DNA from: Dryomyza anilis
Lineage: Eukaryota > Arthropoda > Insecta > Diptera > Dryomyzidae
DNA: 64,000 nt
Assembly: GCA_951804985.1 (NCBI GenBank)
Contig: OX638135.1
Coordinates: forward strand, 37,193,024 to 37,257,023
Direction: 5' to 3'
Positions within the stretch are counted from its first letter, which is position 1, and every line of letters starts with the position of its first letter. The notes beneath the pieces are model-generated. The model was not told the DNA's origin, searched no databases, and saw only the letters and a program-made list of their open reading frames with translations. Below, piece after piece: positions 22,340-31,570 of this stretch. A program made the translations under genes and the position numbers.

Positions 22340-22423
22340 GATCTTCCCTCTCTTTCTCGCACATTGCTTAGTGCGCTGAATGATCTTCCCTCTCTTTCTA
22401 ACACATTGCTTAGTGCGCTGAAT
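22340..22423 (-). repeat. 42-bp tandem duplication in the LTR U3
   Basis: Two consecutive units (22340-22381 and 22382-22423) start GATCTTCCCTCTCTTTCT and end AGTGCGCTGAAT, differing at two bases. Tandem duplications in U3 of retroelements often carry enhancer activity; that role is inference here. Confidence 0.85.
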
Positions 22424-22490
22424 TGTCTTGCGACTCATTTATTATTGTTGTTTGCTTGCACTATGGGACAAATTACATCTTTTCGTAACA

Positions 22491-22504
22491 CTACCCTCCA
22501 CCTA
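22491..22504 (-). promoter_or_regulatory. polypurine tract
   Basis: On the minus strand TAGGTGGAGGGTAG immediately precedes the LTR TGTTACG. This is the expected position of the plus-strand primer of a gypsy element. Confidence 0.8.
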
Positions 22505-22505
22505 A

Positions 22506-22526
22506 ATCTGTTCGTCCCGAACAGAT
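22506..22526. other. perfect 9-bp-arm dyad between pol stop and polypurine tract
   Basis: ATCTGTTCG and CGAACAGAT flank a 3-base centre, two bases beyond the end of the pol reading frame (stop at 22528-22530). It could be an RNA hairpin or a protein site. It is unusual for such a short gap to be filled by an exact dyad. Confidence 0.6.
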
Positions 22527-22527
22527 G

Positions 22528-23575
22528 TTAATCCTCTCTCTTTCTATACGGCGCCAACCTTTCTAAATGTACTACTTTCATTTTTCGTCTAACGCCCGCA
22601 GTATTATGAATCCGATACACTACATCATTAATTCTTTTAATCATCTTATATGGTTTCTTTCCTTTGTGGGTTATGGAGCAAAACAAGTTGTCTTTCCGTA
22701 AATCCCTCTGAATTTGTGCGCAAGTCGTATCTGGCCTTCATTTTATCACTCGCAAATTGTGTACGCTGCCTTACAAACAGATGCACTTCGTTCATTTCTT
22801 CACTTTTTCTGGAAACATAATCGTGTACTGGAACTCCTGCTGAAGGACTCGCACCGAACTTTAAATCCGCAGGTAATCTTAAGTCTGTTCCAAAAACAAT
22901 TTTTGCAGGTGAAGCAACTGTGGTGTCATGAACCGCCGTTCGATATGCCATTAGTAACTGTGGTATGTGTGTATCCCAATCTTTTTGATTTTTATCAACC
23001 ACTTTTCTGAGATACTCTTCCAAAGACAGATTGAATCTCTCCACCAGGCCATCAGATTGCGGGTGCAATGGCGTTGTTCGTGTTTTGTGTATGTTGAGGA
23101 CTTTGCATACGTCTTTAAATACAGCAGACTCAAAATTTCTTCCTTGATCTGAATGCAATACCAACGGTACTCCAACATGGCTTACCCAGTTGTTAACTAA
23201 TGCCTCCGCAACTGTTGTGGCTTCTTGATTTGGCATGGGATACACTTTAGGCCACTTGCTTAAGTAGTCAATGACGACAAGCTCATACTTATTACCCGCA
23301 TCACTGATTGGAAATGGTACGGCGACATCCATGGCGATACGTTCGAATGGTGCTCCCACGTTGTACTGATACATCCTGCCGCGACTTCTGACTGTTGGTC
23401 CTTTTGCTGGTACACAATGCTGGCAACTGCGAATCCAATCGGCGACTGACTCTTGGCATCCAACCCATTAAAAACGTTTCTTTACCTTCTCGACCGTTTT
23501 ATTTATACCCAAATGACCTCCACATGATCCACCATGGTATTCCGCTAATATTTCTTTTATTTTTGACTTGGGAAC
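22528..23575 (-). pseudogene. Ty3/gypsy integrase, broken
   Basis: The N-terminal HHCC zinc finger is readable from about 23575 (AEYHGG, CGGHLG, then RSCQHC) but is cut by an in-frame TAA at 23468-23470. The core is open from 23467 to 22646. It carries the DDE residues in context: the Asp of IAMDVAVPFP, the Asp of LHSDQGRNFE and the Glu of DGLVERFN, followed by LLMAYRTAVHD. A frameshift near 22655-22665, just after HNPQRK, moves the C-terminal GPY/F-like part (KPYKMIKRINDVVYRI ... VVHLERLAPYR) into another frame, which ends at 22528. The domain is close to full length, so decay is mostly by point lesions. The integrase would insert the element's cDNA into host DNA. Confidence 0.9.
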
Positions 23576-23885
23576 AACAGTCAAACTTCGAGCGGGGTGC
23601 CATCTTCACTTTCCCATACACGATATAAACAACCATCTTGCAGTTTTAAGCTGTCGGAAGCTATCTCTTCCCATGATGGCTTTCTTTGCTGCTCCTTGAA
23701 CATCATAATTTTTGTGAGGTCGGGATCACATTTTTGATCAATTTAAATTTTGTCCGGAGTCCATTTATCTTCAGGTAAAACGTTCAGAAAACGAATGTCA
23801 AGTATGTCTGACTTTCCTTCAGCTCTTAAGTATAAATTTCTCACCTGGAATTGAATATGCATGAATTGGTGCCGAGCACAGAAGA
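23576..23885 (-). pseudogene. Ty3/gypsy RNase H remnant and connector
   Basis: Only the first 20 or so residues of RNase H survive (LLCSAPIHAYSIPGEKFIL, then a stop at 23819-23821). The sequence then jumps to the linker that normally precedes integrase (QQRKPSWEEIASDS, LQDGCLYRVWE). That linker has its own stop near 23745. The RNase H catalytic acidic residues are all missing, so a large internal deletion lies here. Confidence 0.75.
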
Positions 23886-24350
23886 TCATAGTCCATCTCC
23901 AGTACTGAATGCAGTCTTCTCTCGATCTTTCTTATCGATTTCCACTTGCCAGTAACCGCTTTGCAAGTCCAAGGTGTCATCGATTCTAGACAGCGGATAA
24001 CTATCTTTCTTGGGGACATCATTAAGTTTTCGGTAATCAACGCAGAACCGAGTACTACCGTCCTTATTTTTCACCAATACTACTGGTGAACTCCATGGCC
24101 TCTCAGATGGTTCAACCACGCCATTTGTGTGCATTTCTTCAACCAAATTTGATACTTCATCTCTTTTCGCAAGTGGTACCCTTCTTGGTGCTTGACGAAT
24201 TGGGTTAGAATCACCAGTGTCTATTCGATGTTTTACAATGGCAGTTCTGCCATTCTTTTGGCCCTTTTCAGCAAATATACACCGATATTTGTCAATTAGC
24301 TTTTGCACTTGACTCTTTTCTTTGGCAGCCAAATCCTTCGTCCTCTCATT
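23886..24350 (-). pseudogene. Ty3/gypsy reverse transcriptase, N-terminal half, truncated
   Basis: The frame is open from above 24332 down to 23886. Motifs in order: HRIDTGDSNPIRQAPRRVPL, SPVVLVKNKDGSTRFCVDYR, DSYPLSRIDDTLD, then LQSGYWQVEIDKKDREKTAF. About a dozen residues usually present between DDTLD and the LDLxSGYWQ motif are absent. This is an in-frame deletion that may have used a TTGGAC microhomology. After STGDG the sequence passes straight into RNase H, so the YxDD catalytic box, thumb and connection are gone. Cannot encode an active polymerase. The wording of the motifs resembles Osvaldo-like gypsy elements, but the clade is a guess. Confidence 0.9.
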
Positions 24351-25106
24351 TATAAACCTGTGAGTAGATTGTTTGTTTATTTGTTTGTTTGTTTATTGAT
24401 GGATTTGACTCACAATTTATAATTAATTTGGACGAGTTTTCCATGTTGAGAACTCTTGTTGGAACAACTTTGTCCTTCGTCGCTTCTACTAATGTTCTTC
24501 CTACAACAATATTACTTCTGCTTATTTGCTCATCATTCACTTCTATAACCCACAACTTGCTTATCCCACAATCTCCATTTAATTTCGCCCAAACAATTGC
24601 TTCTGAATTAGGTGGTATTTTTCTATTTTCGTGAGCGATAACTTGTTTTATTTTCGGGCTCTGGTCACAATCAATGTTTAGTTGGATCTCCGTGTTGGCA
24701 TAACTCAAAATTTTTCTTGTTAGATCTAGTGTGAAACCGTTCCTTATCATGAAGTCCATGCAAGTATTATTTCGTCTACTATTTCCGCAACTATAAAATC
24801 ATGCTTAACTGTCGTAGTACCAATCGTGATTTCCTTGGTAATCTTTCCTCTGATAGGGGCCTTTTCGCCTGTAGCTGTTTGCATTCTTATTCCTATAAGT
24901 GCCTCTACTACGTCCTTAACAAGGTTAATTCTTATTATTGAGTGTGAAGCTCCCGTATCCAATGTTACCATATATGCTGTACAATCAATGACTCCTTCGA
25001 CAGTTAAGCTATTTGGATTTCGAGCAATTTGTGAAATGGAGATTCTGGGGCAATCGGTTATGGGAGTCAGATCGTGCCCCGCAGATCTGACTCGTTTTAG
25101 TTTAAA
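24351..25106 (-). pseudogene. Ty3/gypsy protease and pro-RT linker, frameshifted
   Basis: The -1 frame entered at the gag stop is open from 25106 to 24747 without interruption. It contains the aspartic protease signature LDTGASHSIIR, flap-like TATGEKAPIRGK and the EIVDEIIL strand. A one-base loss near 24759 then moves the conserved MDFMIRNGFTLDL segment to another frame, open from 24759 to 24346. The linker ends in an AAAC/AAAT-type simple repeat (24370-24400, NKQTNKQT) that looks like an expansion. The protease would mature Gag and Pol in virus-like particles. Confidence 0.85.
25047..25106 (-). promoter_or_regulatory. gag-pol -1 ribosomal frameshift signal (slippery heptamer plus pseudoknot)
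   Basis: On the minus strand the heptamer TTTAAAC (25106-25100) sits in phase T TTA AAC, immediately before the gag stop TAA (25099-25097). A 6-base spacer follows. A perfect 10-bp stem, GAGTCAGATC (25093-25084) with GATCTGACTC (25073-25064), encloses a 10-base loop, TGCGGGGCAC. GGGGCA in the loop can pair over 6 bp with TGCCCC (25052-25047), giving an H-type pseudoknot with short first loop and an 11-base third loop. The -1 frame beyond is open through the protease motif. Heptamer, spacer and stem lengths match well-studied viral -1 signals. Confidence 0.8.
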
Positions 25107-26010
25107 GCTTGATTAAAATTTACGCTATTTTCTTCATGCCTGGGTTCATCTGCAGATTGATTTATTGAGCGCTTACGTTTTTTACGACAGTCACGTGCCA
25201 TATGCCCATATGTATCACAGTTGTAGCATTTATCTTTAAATTGGGTGTCTCGATTGGCAGCAGTGTAATCTGGTTTAGCTTCACTTTTTAATGCTTGGCA
25301 AATTACTTGAAGTAGGTCTTCATTCTCCACATCTAGTTTACGGACCTTTGGCGTTGGGCGGCACAACGTAGTTGCTGTCTCCTGCGTTAACGTTGTGGTT
25401 ATAGTTTCCGTAAATGTCACTTTCGGCATTGTGGCACGTTTTGTTTCCGGATCACGTATGCAATCAACGAAGGCATCGATTTTGCACATTTCTATGAAAT
25501 CACATACGACATCTGAATCTGCATACGATAAATGCGCAAGGCTCTCGACGTCCGCTGCATACGTCTGCAATGTTTCACCATTTCTTTGCATTCGGCCCTT
25601 TAGTTCCTTTCTGTAGATCTGCTTCTTGTGATCACTGCCATATTTGCGTTGCAGTGCAGCCATAACCGCTTAATAACTGTTTCTATCACTTTCTGGAACA
25701 GTCTGCAATACTTTGGCTGCACCTTCTTTCAAGGCGACAATAAGCGCTGCTACGCTGTCTTCATTGTTCCATCGAATTCTTACAGCCGTTGTCTCAAATT
25801 GAAGCTTGAAAATGATGAACGCTGTGGTTCCATCGTAAATCGGCGATTTCAGCTTCGAACCACTAACAACATTCATTGAGGGTCCACTTATCTGTAGTGA
25901 ACTGACATCTTCTTGTATTTTCTATAGCTTTTTGTACCTACAGTTGAATGATTATGAATCGCCAGCTCCTTCTTTAGCTGGTCGACTTTAAGTTGTTCCA
26001 ATTTAACCAT
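25097..26010 (-). pseudogene. Ty3/gypsy gag, lightly broken
   Basis: The predicted start ATG is at 26010-26008 (MVKLEQLKVDQLKKELAIHN, a SAP-like helical N-terminus seen in related Gags). A frame change near 25925 and an in-frame TAA at 25670-25672 interrupt it. The rest is open: a capsid-type region (VLQTVPESDRNSY ... QRKYGSDHKKQIYRKELKGR ... ADVESLAHLSYAD), then a CCHC knuckle CYNCDTYGHMARDC (CX2CX4HX4C), and a basic KKRKR stretch before the stop at 25097. Gag packages the RNA. The stop overlaps the frameshift heptamer. Confidence 0.88.
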
Positions 26011-26020
26011 TTTGTATCAC

Positions 26021-26036
26021 AATCCCACTTCTGTTT
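26021..26036 (-). promoter_or_regulatory. remnant tRNA-Leu-type primer binding site
   Basis: On the minus strand CAGAAGTGGGATT lies 11 bases upstream of the gag ATG. From memory, the insect tRNA-Leu 3' end is complementary to a TGGTGT-CAGAAGTGGG primer site. Here the distal 10 bases fit and the first six are changed to T/A-rich sequence. No LTR follows, so the element's left end is truncated at or next to this site. Confidence 0.5.
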
Positions 26037-28022
26037 TTAATATCTTTTAAGCAATTATATAAAAAAAATAAAATATTTTCAACGCTGTGTTATGCTAGAG
26101 CATATAGTATTATAACAAGAATTTATTAACAAATATGATGCAGGACTAAAGTTTTAAATTTGCAGCATGCGGCCAAATCACAAATCACGGACAAATCACA
26201 TCGCACGTTGAGAAAAAATGATCAAATATTTTTTTTATTTCACGTCTATACTTATAAAAATAGGTATTTGTATATTTGGATATACTTAAAGATAATTCTT
26301 TGGGGAATCGAGTGGCATACTTTTTTTTAGTGGTACCCTACACCGAAACCCTACATTTAAAAAGTAACTTTGTTGAATATTTTGTAAAATATTTCTGATG
26401 CGCAGAAATTAAATATAATATATATATTTTTAATCGATATAACCTTGGTTAATTTGTGTATACATGTTCCGTCCATTATCCATGATTTAAGGCTGTTAAA
26501 GCATCAACGAACTCAACACTCTACTAAGTATTTAAAAAACCTTAGTTTTTAAAGTAACGTAATAATATAAACATGTAACTACCGGTATAATTAGAGCTGT
26601 GCGATGAATTATTTTACAGGAAATTCAGATTAATCGCAATCACGATTAATCGTATTGTTTTATTAATCTAAAATAAGATTAATCGGTTAATTGAAACTTT
26701 CAATTAATTAAAATACTTTTTATTCGAGAACATGGAATTTGCTGTTTAAAAAGATATACAATACAAAGTTTTGTTCAAAAAATATAATAATAAAATTACA
26801 AATGCCAAAAAAGATGCGTTACAAGTATAATATAGTTATTTAGATGGTTGAAGTACATATATACAAGTTAAGTCATCTTTCAAAAATCAGGCGCCAGTGT
26901 TGCAAACTAGTAATTTTTAGTTGCAAAGCGGTGGCTAAGAACATGTAAGGAACATACGCAATAATATGTCAAATTATAAAATGTATTATGTACCATATAT
27001 ATTGCATATATATAAAGAAGAACCTAATAGGAACATGTTTATAAATAATATAGATAATTAACTTTACAATGGTATAAATGTATATTATTATACACAAAAT
27101 ATTTATTATATCCTCTACATATGTTCAGGAAACGTTGGATTGTAAAAAAAAGACAATCAAAATGTATAATTTTAGAAATTACAACACGCTGCAAAAAAGA
27201 GGCCTCTCCCAAACATAATTTTGCAGGCATTTACATGTATGTTTGGAATTTTATGTAAACATAATATATAATTGACTGATAAATCATTTGTAAACAGGGT
27301 TGTATTGAGACTTGAACAGTGTTGTAATGAGCTCTGACTTACATTATAATATCACGGAAACTATTCAATGTTGCCCCTTAAAATGGTGTATGTTCTAATG
27401 AAAACATAATAATTACTACATCCAAAAAAAATAAATATTTGAACCGTAGCATAAATATGATCAAATTAAAACATGGTTTTGAACGACCTGAATATAAATA
27501 TGTTTCCAGTGAAACATATCAGTTGTTTCAGTTTAAAAAGTAGTATGTTTGCATAGAAACATATTTAAATATTTCTGAAAAAAATCCTGAAAATAAAATA
27601 AAATGTTTTTTTTTTTATTTATTTTCATTAAAAATCTTTAAACATGCACAGTGGGAATATTATAATAATTGAATTCATATACAAATTTTTAAATGCATAA
27701 ATAAATTGCAATAAATAATTGGTTTAAAACTGCAAGTACAAGTGACAGCATCAATGAATGCACAATTGCACCAGCAGATGCTAAACCAGACGATCCAGGC
27801 TCGCTTTATATTTGGTACAGTTACAGTTGTTCTCAGTACAGCACATAGCGTAGGCAAGGAATTCACGGAGGCTTTTGTAATAAAAACATGCCAAATTCTG
27901 TTTGAAAATCGAAACACTAATTTTTATTTGTGGTTTTTTCACATTAGTTTCTGAAATTATATACTGCACTATATTATACTCTGTTATTTATTTAATTTAC
28001 AAATAACAAAATTATTACCGAC
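26037..28022. other. AT-rich DNA with scattered small dyads
   Basis: No coding gene was recognised. ATTAATCG-type repeats at 26620-26710 resemble hAT subterminal motifs, but no paired end was found. Imperfect dyads of the form ATGTTT...AAACAT occur near 27238, 27391, 27498 and 27544. Confidence 0.4.
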
Positions 28023-28379
28023 GTGAACACGTTTTCTCAACGAACAACTAAAGACACGTACGCAGAAAATGCCGATCATCGAGAGTCTATAATTCGTGTT
28101 TATATACAAGAATTAATTTTTTGTTTCTTTTCGAACATCAATATGTTTAAAATGACCCTATACATACTTCAAACGACGACAAAAGAGACGTGGGTAGAAA
28201 ATTCTGCTCAACGAGTGCCAACTTCGTATACAAGAAGAATGTTGGAAAAATACATTTATTTAAATCCAATTCCTTTTTTGTTTGTTTTTAAACATCAATA
28301 TGTTCAAACGATGGCAAAAGATGGCGTAGGTAGAAAATGCTGCACAACGTTGCCAACTTCGTCAGTCGATAAATTATGA
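28023..28379 (+). repeat. three-copy degenerate repeat (about 120-135 bp) reading through as an ORF
   Basis: Three successive stretches share the order CAACGA-ACTAAAGA(C/G)(A/G)CGT - AGAAAATGC - CAACTTCG - TTTTTTGTTT - AACATCAATATGTT. Together they stay open for 118 codons from 28023. No known domain is visible, and amino-acid conservation between the units is no better than the DNA match. I treat it as a tandem repeat rather than a gene. Confidence 0.4.
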
Positions 28380-28921
28380 AATTAAGACGTGCGTTGCGAA
28401 CATACGTTGTATTTAGATTTGATTAGTATTTTCTGTATTTCGAAACATAGTTATAACCAAGTAAATTGCCAAGAAATAGTTTATTCAAATGCAATTAAAA
28501 TTTTATGTTGGTATTGTAACATATTTATGGTAAATTTGACAGATTCTGCTGGACAATATTATAATGTTTACACGTGAACAAAAATAAATTCAATTTCGAT
28601 TATAATTTAATTACACTTCATTCCTAATACGTGTATGGTAATTTCGTATTACTTTTTAATTACATTCAAACAAATCTTTTCTATCCGTGAAAAATAACTA
28701 TTTTGACAAATATTCACAAATTGCATTTTTTGGGTGTGCGTTAAAATTAGAGTAGAATATAAGCTTTAACCCAAAAACTTGAACCGTTTCTTAAATTGTT
28801 GTTTACCGAAAAATCTGTTCGTAAAGACTTATATTATTAGGCCATATCATATTTTTAACATAATGTGCAGTTTTATTATACGACATACATTCACGTTAAT
28901 GACACTGGATCTTTATTATTT
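28380..28921. other. AT-rich DNA, no feature seen
   Basis: No convincing feature was recognised. The 62-codon ORF at 28389-28577 has unremarkable composition. Confidence 0.35.
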
Positions 28922-29101
28922 TTAAACCACACAAGTTCCACAATTAAAATTACAGTTCCAAATAGGACACTTTAATGGATCTATATTTGTGACAACTAAG
29001 CATCGTCCCGGGGCTATTTGACTGCCAATATATTCCGCATGATTTGGAAAAAACACTTTAATGGCAATTCTGTGGCTATCACTTAAGTTGCTACAAAGTG
29101 G
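28922..29101 (-). other. short cysteine-rich open frame, no start codon
   Basis: The minus-strand frame between stops reads about 59 codons and ends SQIAPGRCLVVTNID, then five cysteines within about 20 residues (CPIWNCNFNCGTC) and a stop at 28922. There is no Met. The GC content is raised over 28980-29260 compared with the surroundings. This could be a decayed exon, but no family was recognised. Confidence 0.25.
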
Positions 29102-29386
29102 TTACTTGGGCTGTTGGCCTCCTCCGATTTCTCCCAGAAAAAGTTATCTAAGATGGTGCACAACGCCGTTAAGTTCCACATTTGTGATTAGTTCCGGGAC
29201 TCAGGTGCTGTCTCAAAGTGACGGTAGTAGAGACACTGTGCCACGGAGATATCATTGACGGCTTGTGAAAAATATAACAGTTCTGATTTTATATTCTTTT
29301 GTTCACTATTCATTTATTTGTAATATTATTTGTCTTTTAAATTACATATGAATGAAACACAACATTTTTTGTATTTTTTTTTATCT

Positions 29387-29496
29387 ACACAGAACCAAAA
29401 AGTGACGTAAATACAACGAATTTGTACATTTGATTAAATTGTTTGTCCTATTGATGTATAAGTTCGTTTAATTTACGTCACTATTTGGTTCTGTAT
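29387..29496. mobile_element. small palindromic MITE-like element, about 105 bp
   Basis: The ends ACAGAACCAAAAAGTGACGT and, inverted, ACAGAACCAAATAGTGACGT match at 19 of 20 positions, and pairing continues inward. A TA dinucleotide lies next to each end, which would fit a Tc1/mariner-type target, but this is too short to prove. No ORF. Confidence 0.6.
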
Positions 29497-29800
29497 ACCC
29501 AATATGCCATTGCACTATATATTCACTTGCGAATGCTTTGAAATCTTTTATTACTTTCAAATCAAAGAGTTGAGGTTAAGGTTTGAAAAACATTTAACCT
29601 GAATTTAAGAATCATAGCTTACCTAATAAAAACTGGTAGCTTATCCTTAACTTGAAAATTGACTTATTCTTAAACCAATATCAACACTAATTCCTAAATT
29701 GATTTCAAGGTTTACTTCAAATAAAGATTTAGCCGAAATCAAATACACCTACTTTTATTTTTTTGCTTTTAAATATTGACTTAATCCTACAATATAAGTA

Positions 29801-30650
29801 AAAAAACGAGTTGGGAAAGTTAGGTCACATGGGTAAGTTGGTCACATGGGGCGGATTTTTATAGTCGGTCGGGCCCGACTATGGAATACCCTACACCTTT
29901 GGTGGAGATATTAATGAGGAATATTTAATTGTATACCTTAATTTTAAATTTTTAATTATGCTGAACCTCCCCACCCTCAGAATATTATTCATATATCAGA
30001 AATTAACGTCTTATATCCCCATAAATTAAAAAAATGTATATAAAGTATAAAAAAAATAAAATAAATTTGAAAAATATAATTGGGCGGACCACGCCTATAT
30101 TTAAAATTTTGAAAGGCTAATATTTCATAGATTTGATTTTAATAATTTACGGATCAAATTTCCTCTATGAAAACCCGGGAAATAATGAAAAAAAAAAGTA
30201 GGCGGATCACGCCCATTTTTGGACCACATAGTTTTAGGTAAATTCTAACAATACGTTTTAAATTTTATAACTATACCTTGAATACTTTTCGAAATATTAG
30301 TTTCGAAAGAGTTATATAAAAGTAACTTGTATGGGAGGTGGGCGTGTCCGTTGACCGAATTTTCTCATTTTCAAACTCAGTTCCTACTTTTGGCTAAAAT
30401 ATATTGAGACGAAATTTTATTGCATTCTGATCAGTATTACTCAAGTTATTCTGTATTCGGACAGCAAGACAGCAAGACAGCAAGACGGACAGACAGACAG
30501 ACATACAGACGGACATGGCTAAACGGACTCGGGTAGTGATGCTGATCAAGAATATATATACTTTTCTATACCGGACACGCCTCCTAAGGGGCGTTACAAT
30601 ATATGCACAAAGTTAATATACCCTGTACCTCATAGGTGTAGGGTATAAAA
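29801..30650 (+). mobile_element. mini-me/DINE family B, near complete
   Basis: The cleanest family B copy in the window. It has the CGAGTTGGGAAAGTTAGGTC head, the palindrome ATAGTCGG-TCGGGC-CCGACTAT, GTGGAGATATT, two GGGCGGACCACGCC-like boxes, TGGGAGGTGGGCGTGTCCG and a CAGCAAGA triplication leading into a GACA array. The core GGCTAAACGGACTCGGGTAG, the TA run and the CATAGGTGTAGGGTATAAA end follow. It lies about 100 bp before the macrosatellite and may mark its edge. Confidence 0.85.
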
Positions 30651-30938
30651 AAGAGTTTTATCATATAGGACAACAAAAAGGGCATTTTTTAATTAATTCC
30701 CAAGTAACAATTAGCTGTTTAATATGGATGGTTAAGAGTTGTGAAATTTGTTATAAAACCGATAATGCTGTACACGCAACTCTCAAACATAATTCAAACC
30801 CTTATGCAATCTTTCTGGCGTAATTAAACAGCAAACGAAGTATCAATTTGCTGTATTATTTGGCTGTTGAAAAGCTCAATAAGACTTTATCAATAAGACT
30901 TTATCAATAAGACTTTATCAATAAGACTTTATTATATT

Positions 30939-31010
30939 GTATCAATAGCTCAGGTGGTAGAGTGTCTAACTCTTAACATTTCTGTGCCGGTTCAAATCTC
31001 AGCGCTGCCA
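30939..31010 (+). ncRNA. tRNA-Lys(CUU)-like Pol III box element, unit 1
   Basis: TAGCTCAGGTGG fits the A box TRGCNNAGNNGG. GGTTCAAATCT, 43 bases on, is one or two changes from the B box. ACTCTTAAC sits where a tRNA-Lys CUU anticodon loop would be. A run of ten or more T follows at once, as expected for Pol III termination. Acceptor and T stems do not pair, so it is not a working tRNA. It could be a tRNA-derived SINE head or tRNA pseudogene. This copy has CTAAC and ACATT where the others have CTGAC and ACTTT. Confidence 0.55.
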
Positions 31011-31117
31011 ATTTTTTTTTTCTTTTTAGGACAAATATGCAACTTCAACAATTAATATACAACCGTATAAATACAAACTATTAATTGTATTTTATTTATT
31101 TAAAAATCATTTCTTAA

Positions 31118-31193
31118 TTTTACCATTTTGCGGAATTGAACCTGGGTCTTTTTCATTTCATGAAATTGAAGGTGCTGCTTAGACCGATCACAT
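31118..31193 (-). ncRNA. opposite-strand tRNA-Leu-like relic (unit 1 example)
   Basis: On the minus strand GATCGGTCTAAGCAGC resembles the long D arm of tRNA-Leu. TTCAATT could be a CAA anticodon loop. AGGTTCAATTCC matches the B box well. Stems are weak and the A box is poor. It lies about 110 bp from the tRNA-Lys-like element and faces it. The same stretch is present at the equivalent place in units 2-7 (for example about 36700-36770 and 42820-42890). Confidence 0.3.
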
Positions 31194-31570
31194 CATATAT
31201 TTTATTTCAGGGAAAATGAAATATAGTTTCGTTTTTTTTAGTTTTCGTTTCGTGTATTGTGGAAGTTTTCATAAAAATATATGAATCGTCAAACAGACAA
31301 TGTTTAAAAATGTACGTCATTATTTAAACGAAGCAAGGGAACTATTATGATAGTTAATAATGCTATCGAAAAATGATTCGTGATGGATCAAAAGTTTCCA
31401 AGTCTTGTTGCATGGCCTGTAGGAAGTAATCTTCATCTGACCACTCGCAACTACTTGACCGCAGAAGAGGGTTGCAAGGCGTCAGCACACAATTCATAAC
31501 TCTACAATTATGGCATAGGCGTACACACAACACTACTTAAAACACACCCATCCTTACTGGATTACAATTA

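Larger units (their letters stand above)
21947..22490 (-). repeat. Ty3/gypsy LTR (3' LTR), 544 bp
   Basis: In element orientation the LTR opens TGTTACGAAAA directly after a polypurine tract and ends TTTTCGTAACA, giving an 11-bp perfect terminal inverted repeat with the usual TG...CA. Proposed layout: U3 from 22490 to about 22186, initiator-like TCAGTTA at 22187-22181, and AATAAA at 22074-22069 in R. U3 holds a 42-bp tandem duplication, a 10-bp-phased TTCGA array and a TATA-like box. The matching 5' LTR is not found at the other end, so target duplication cannot be tested. Confidence 0.85.

Noticed and set aside
22714..23152. Plus-strand ORFs opposite the integrase and elsewhere opposite gag and pol
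   Set aside because: Shadows of the minus-strand gypsy coding sequence, without their own domains.
26041..26600. Possible 5' LTR of the gypsy element
   Set aside because: The sequence does not match the LTR at 21947-22490 and lacks the TGTTACG/CGTAACA ends.
30939..31010. Functional tRNA-Lys gene
   Set aside because: A and B boxes and the anticodon region are recognisable, but the acceptor and T stems do not pair. Kept only as a tRNA-like element.
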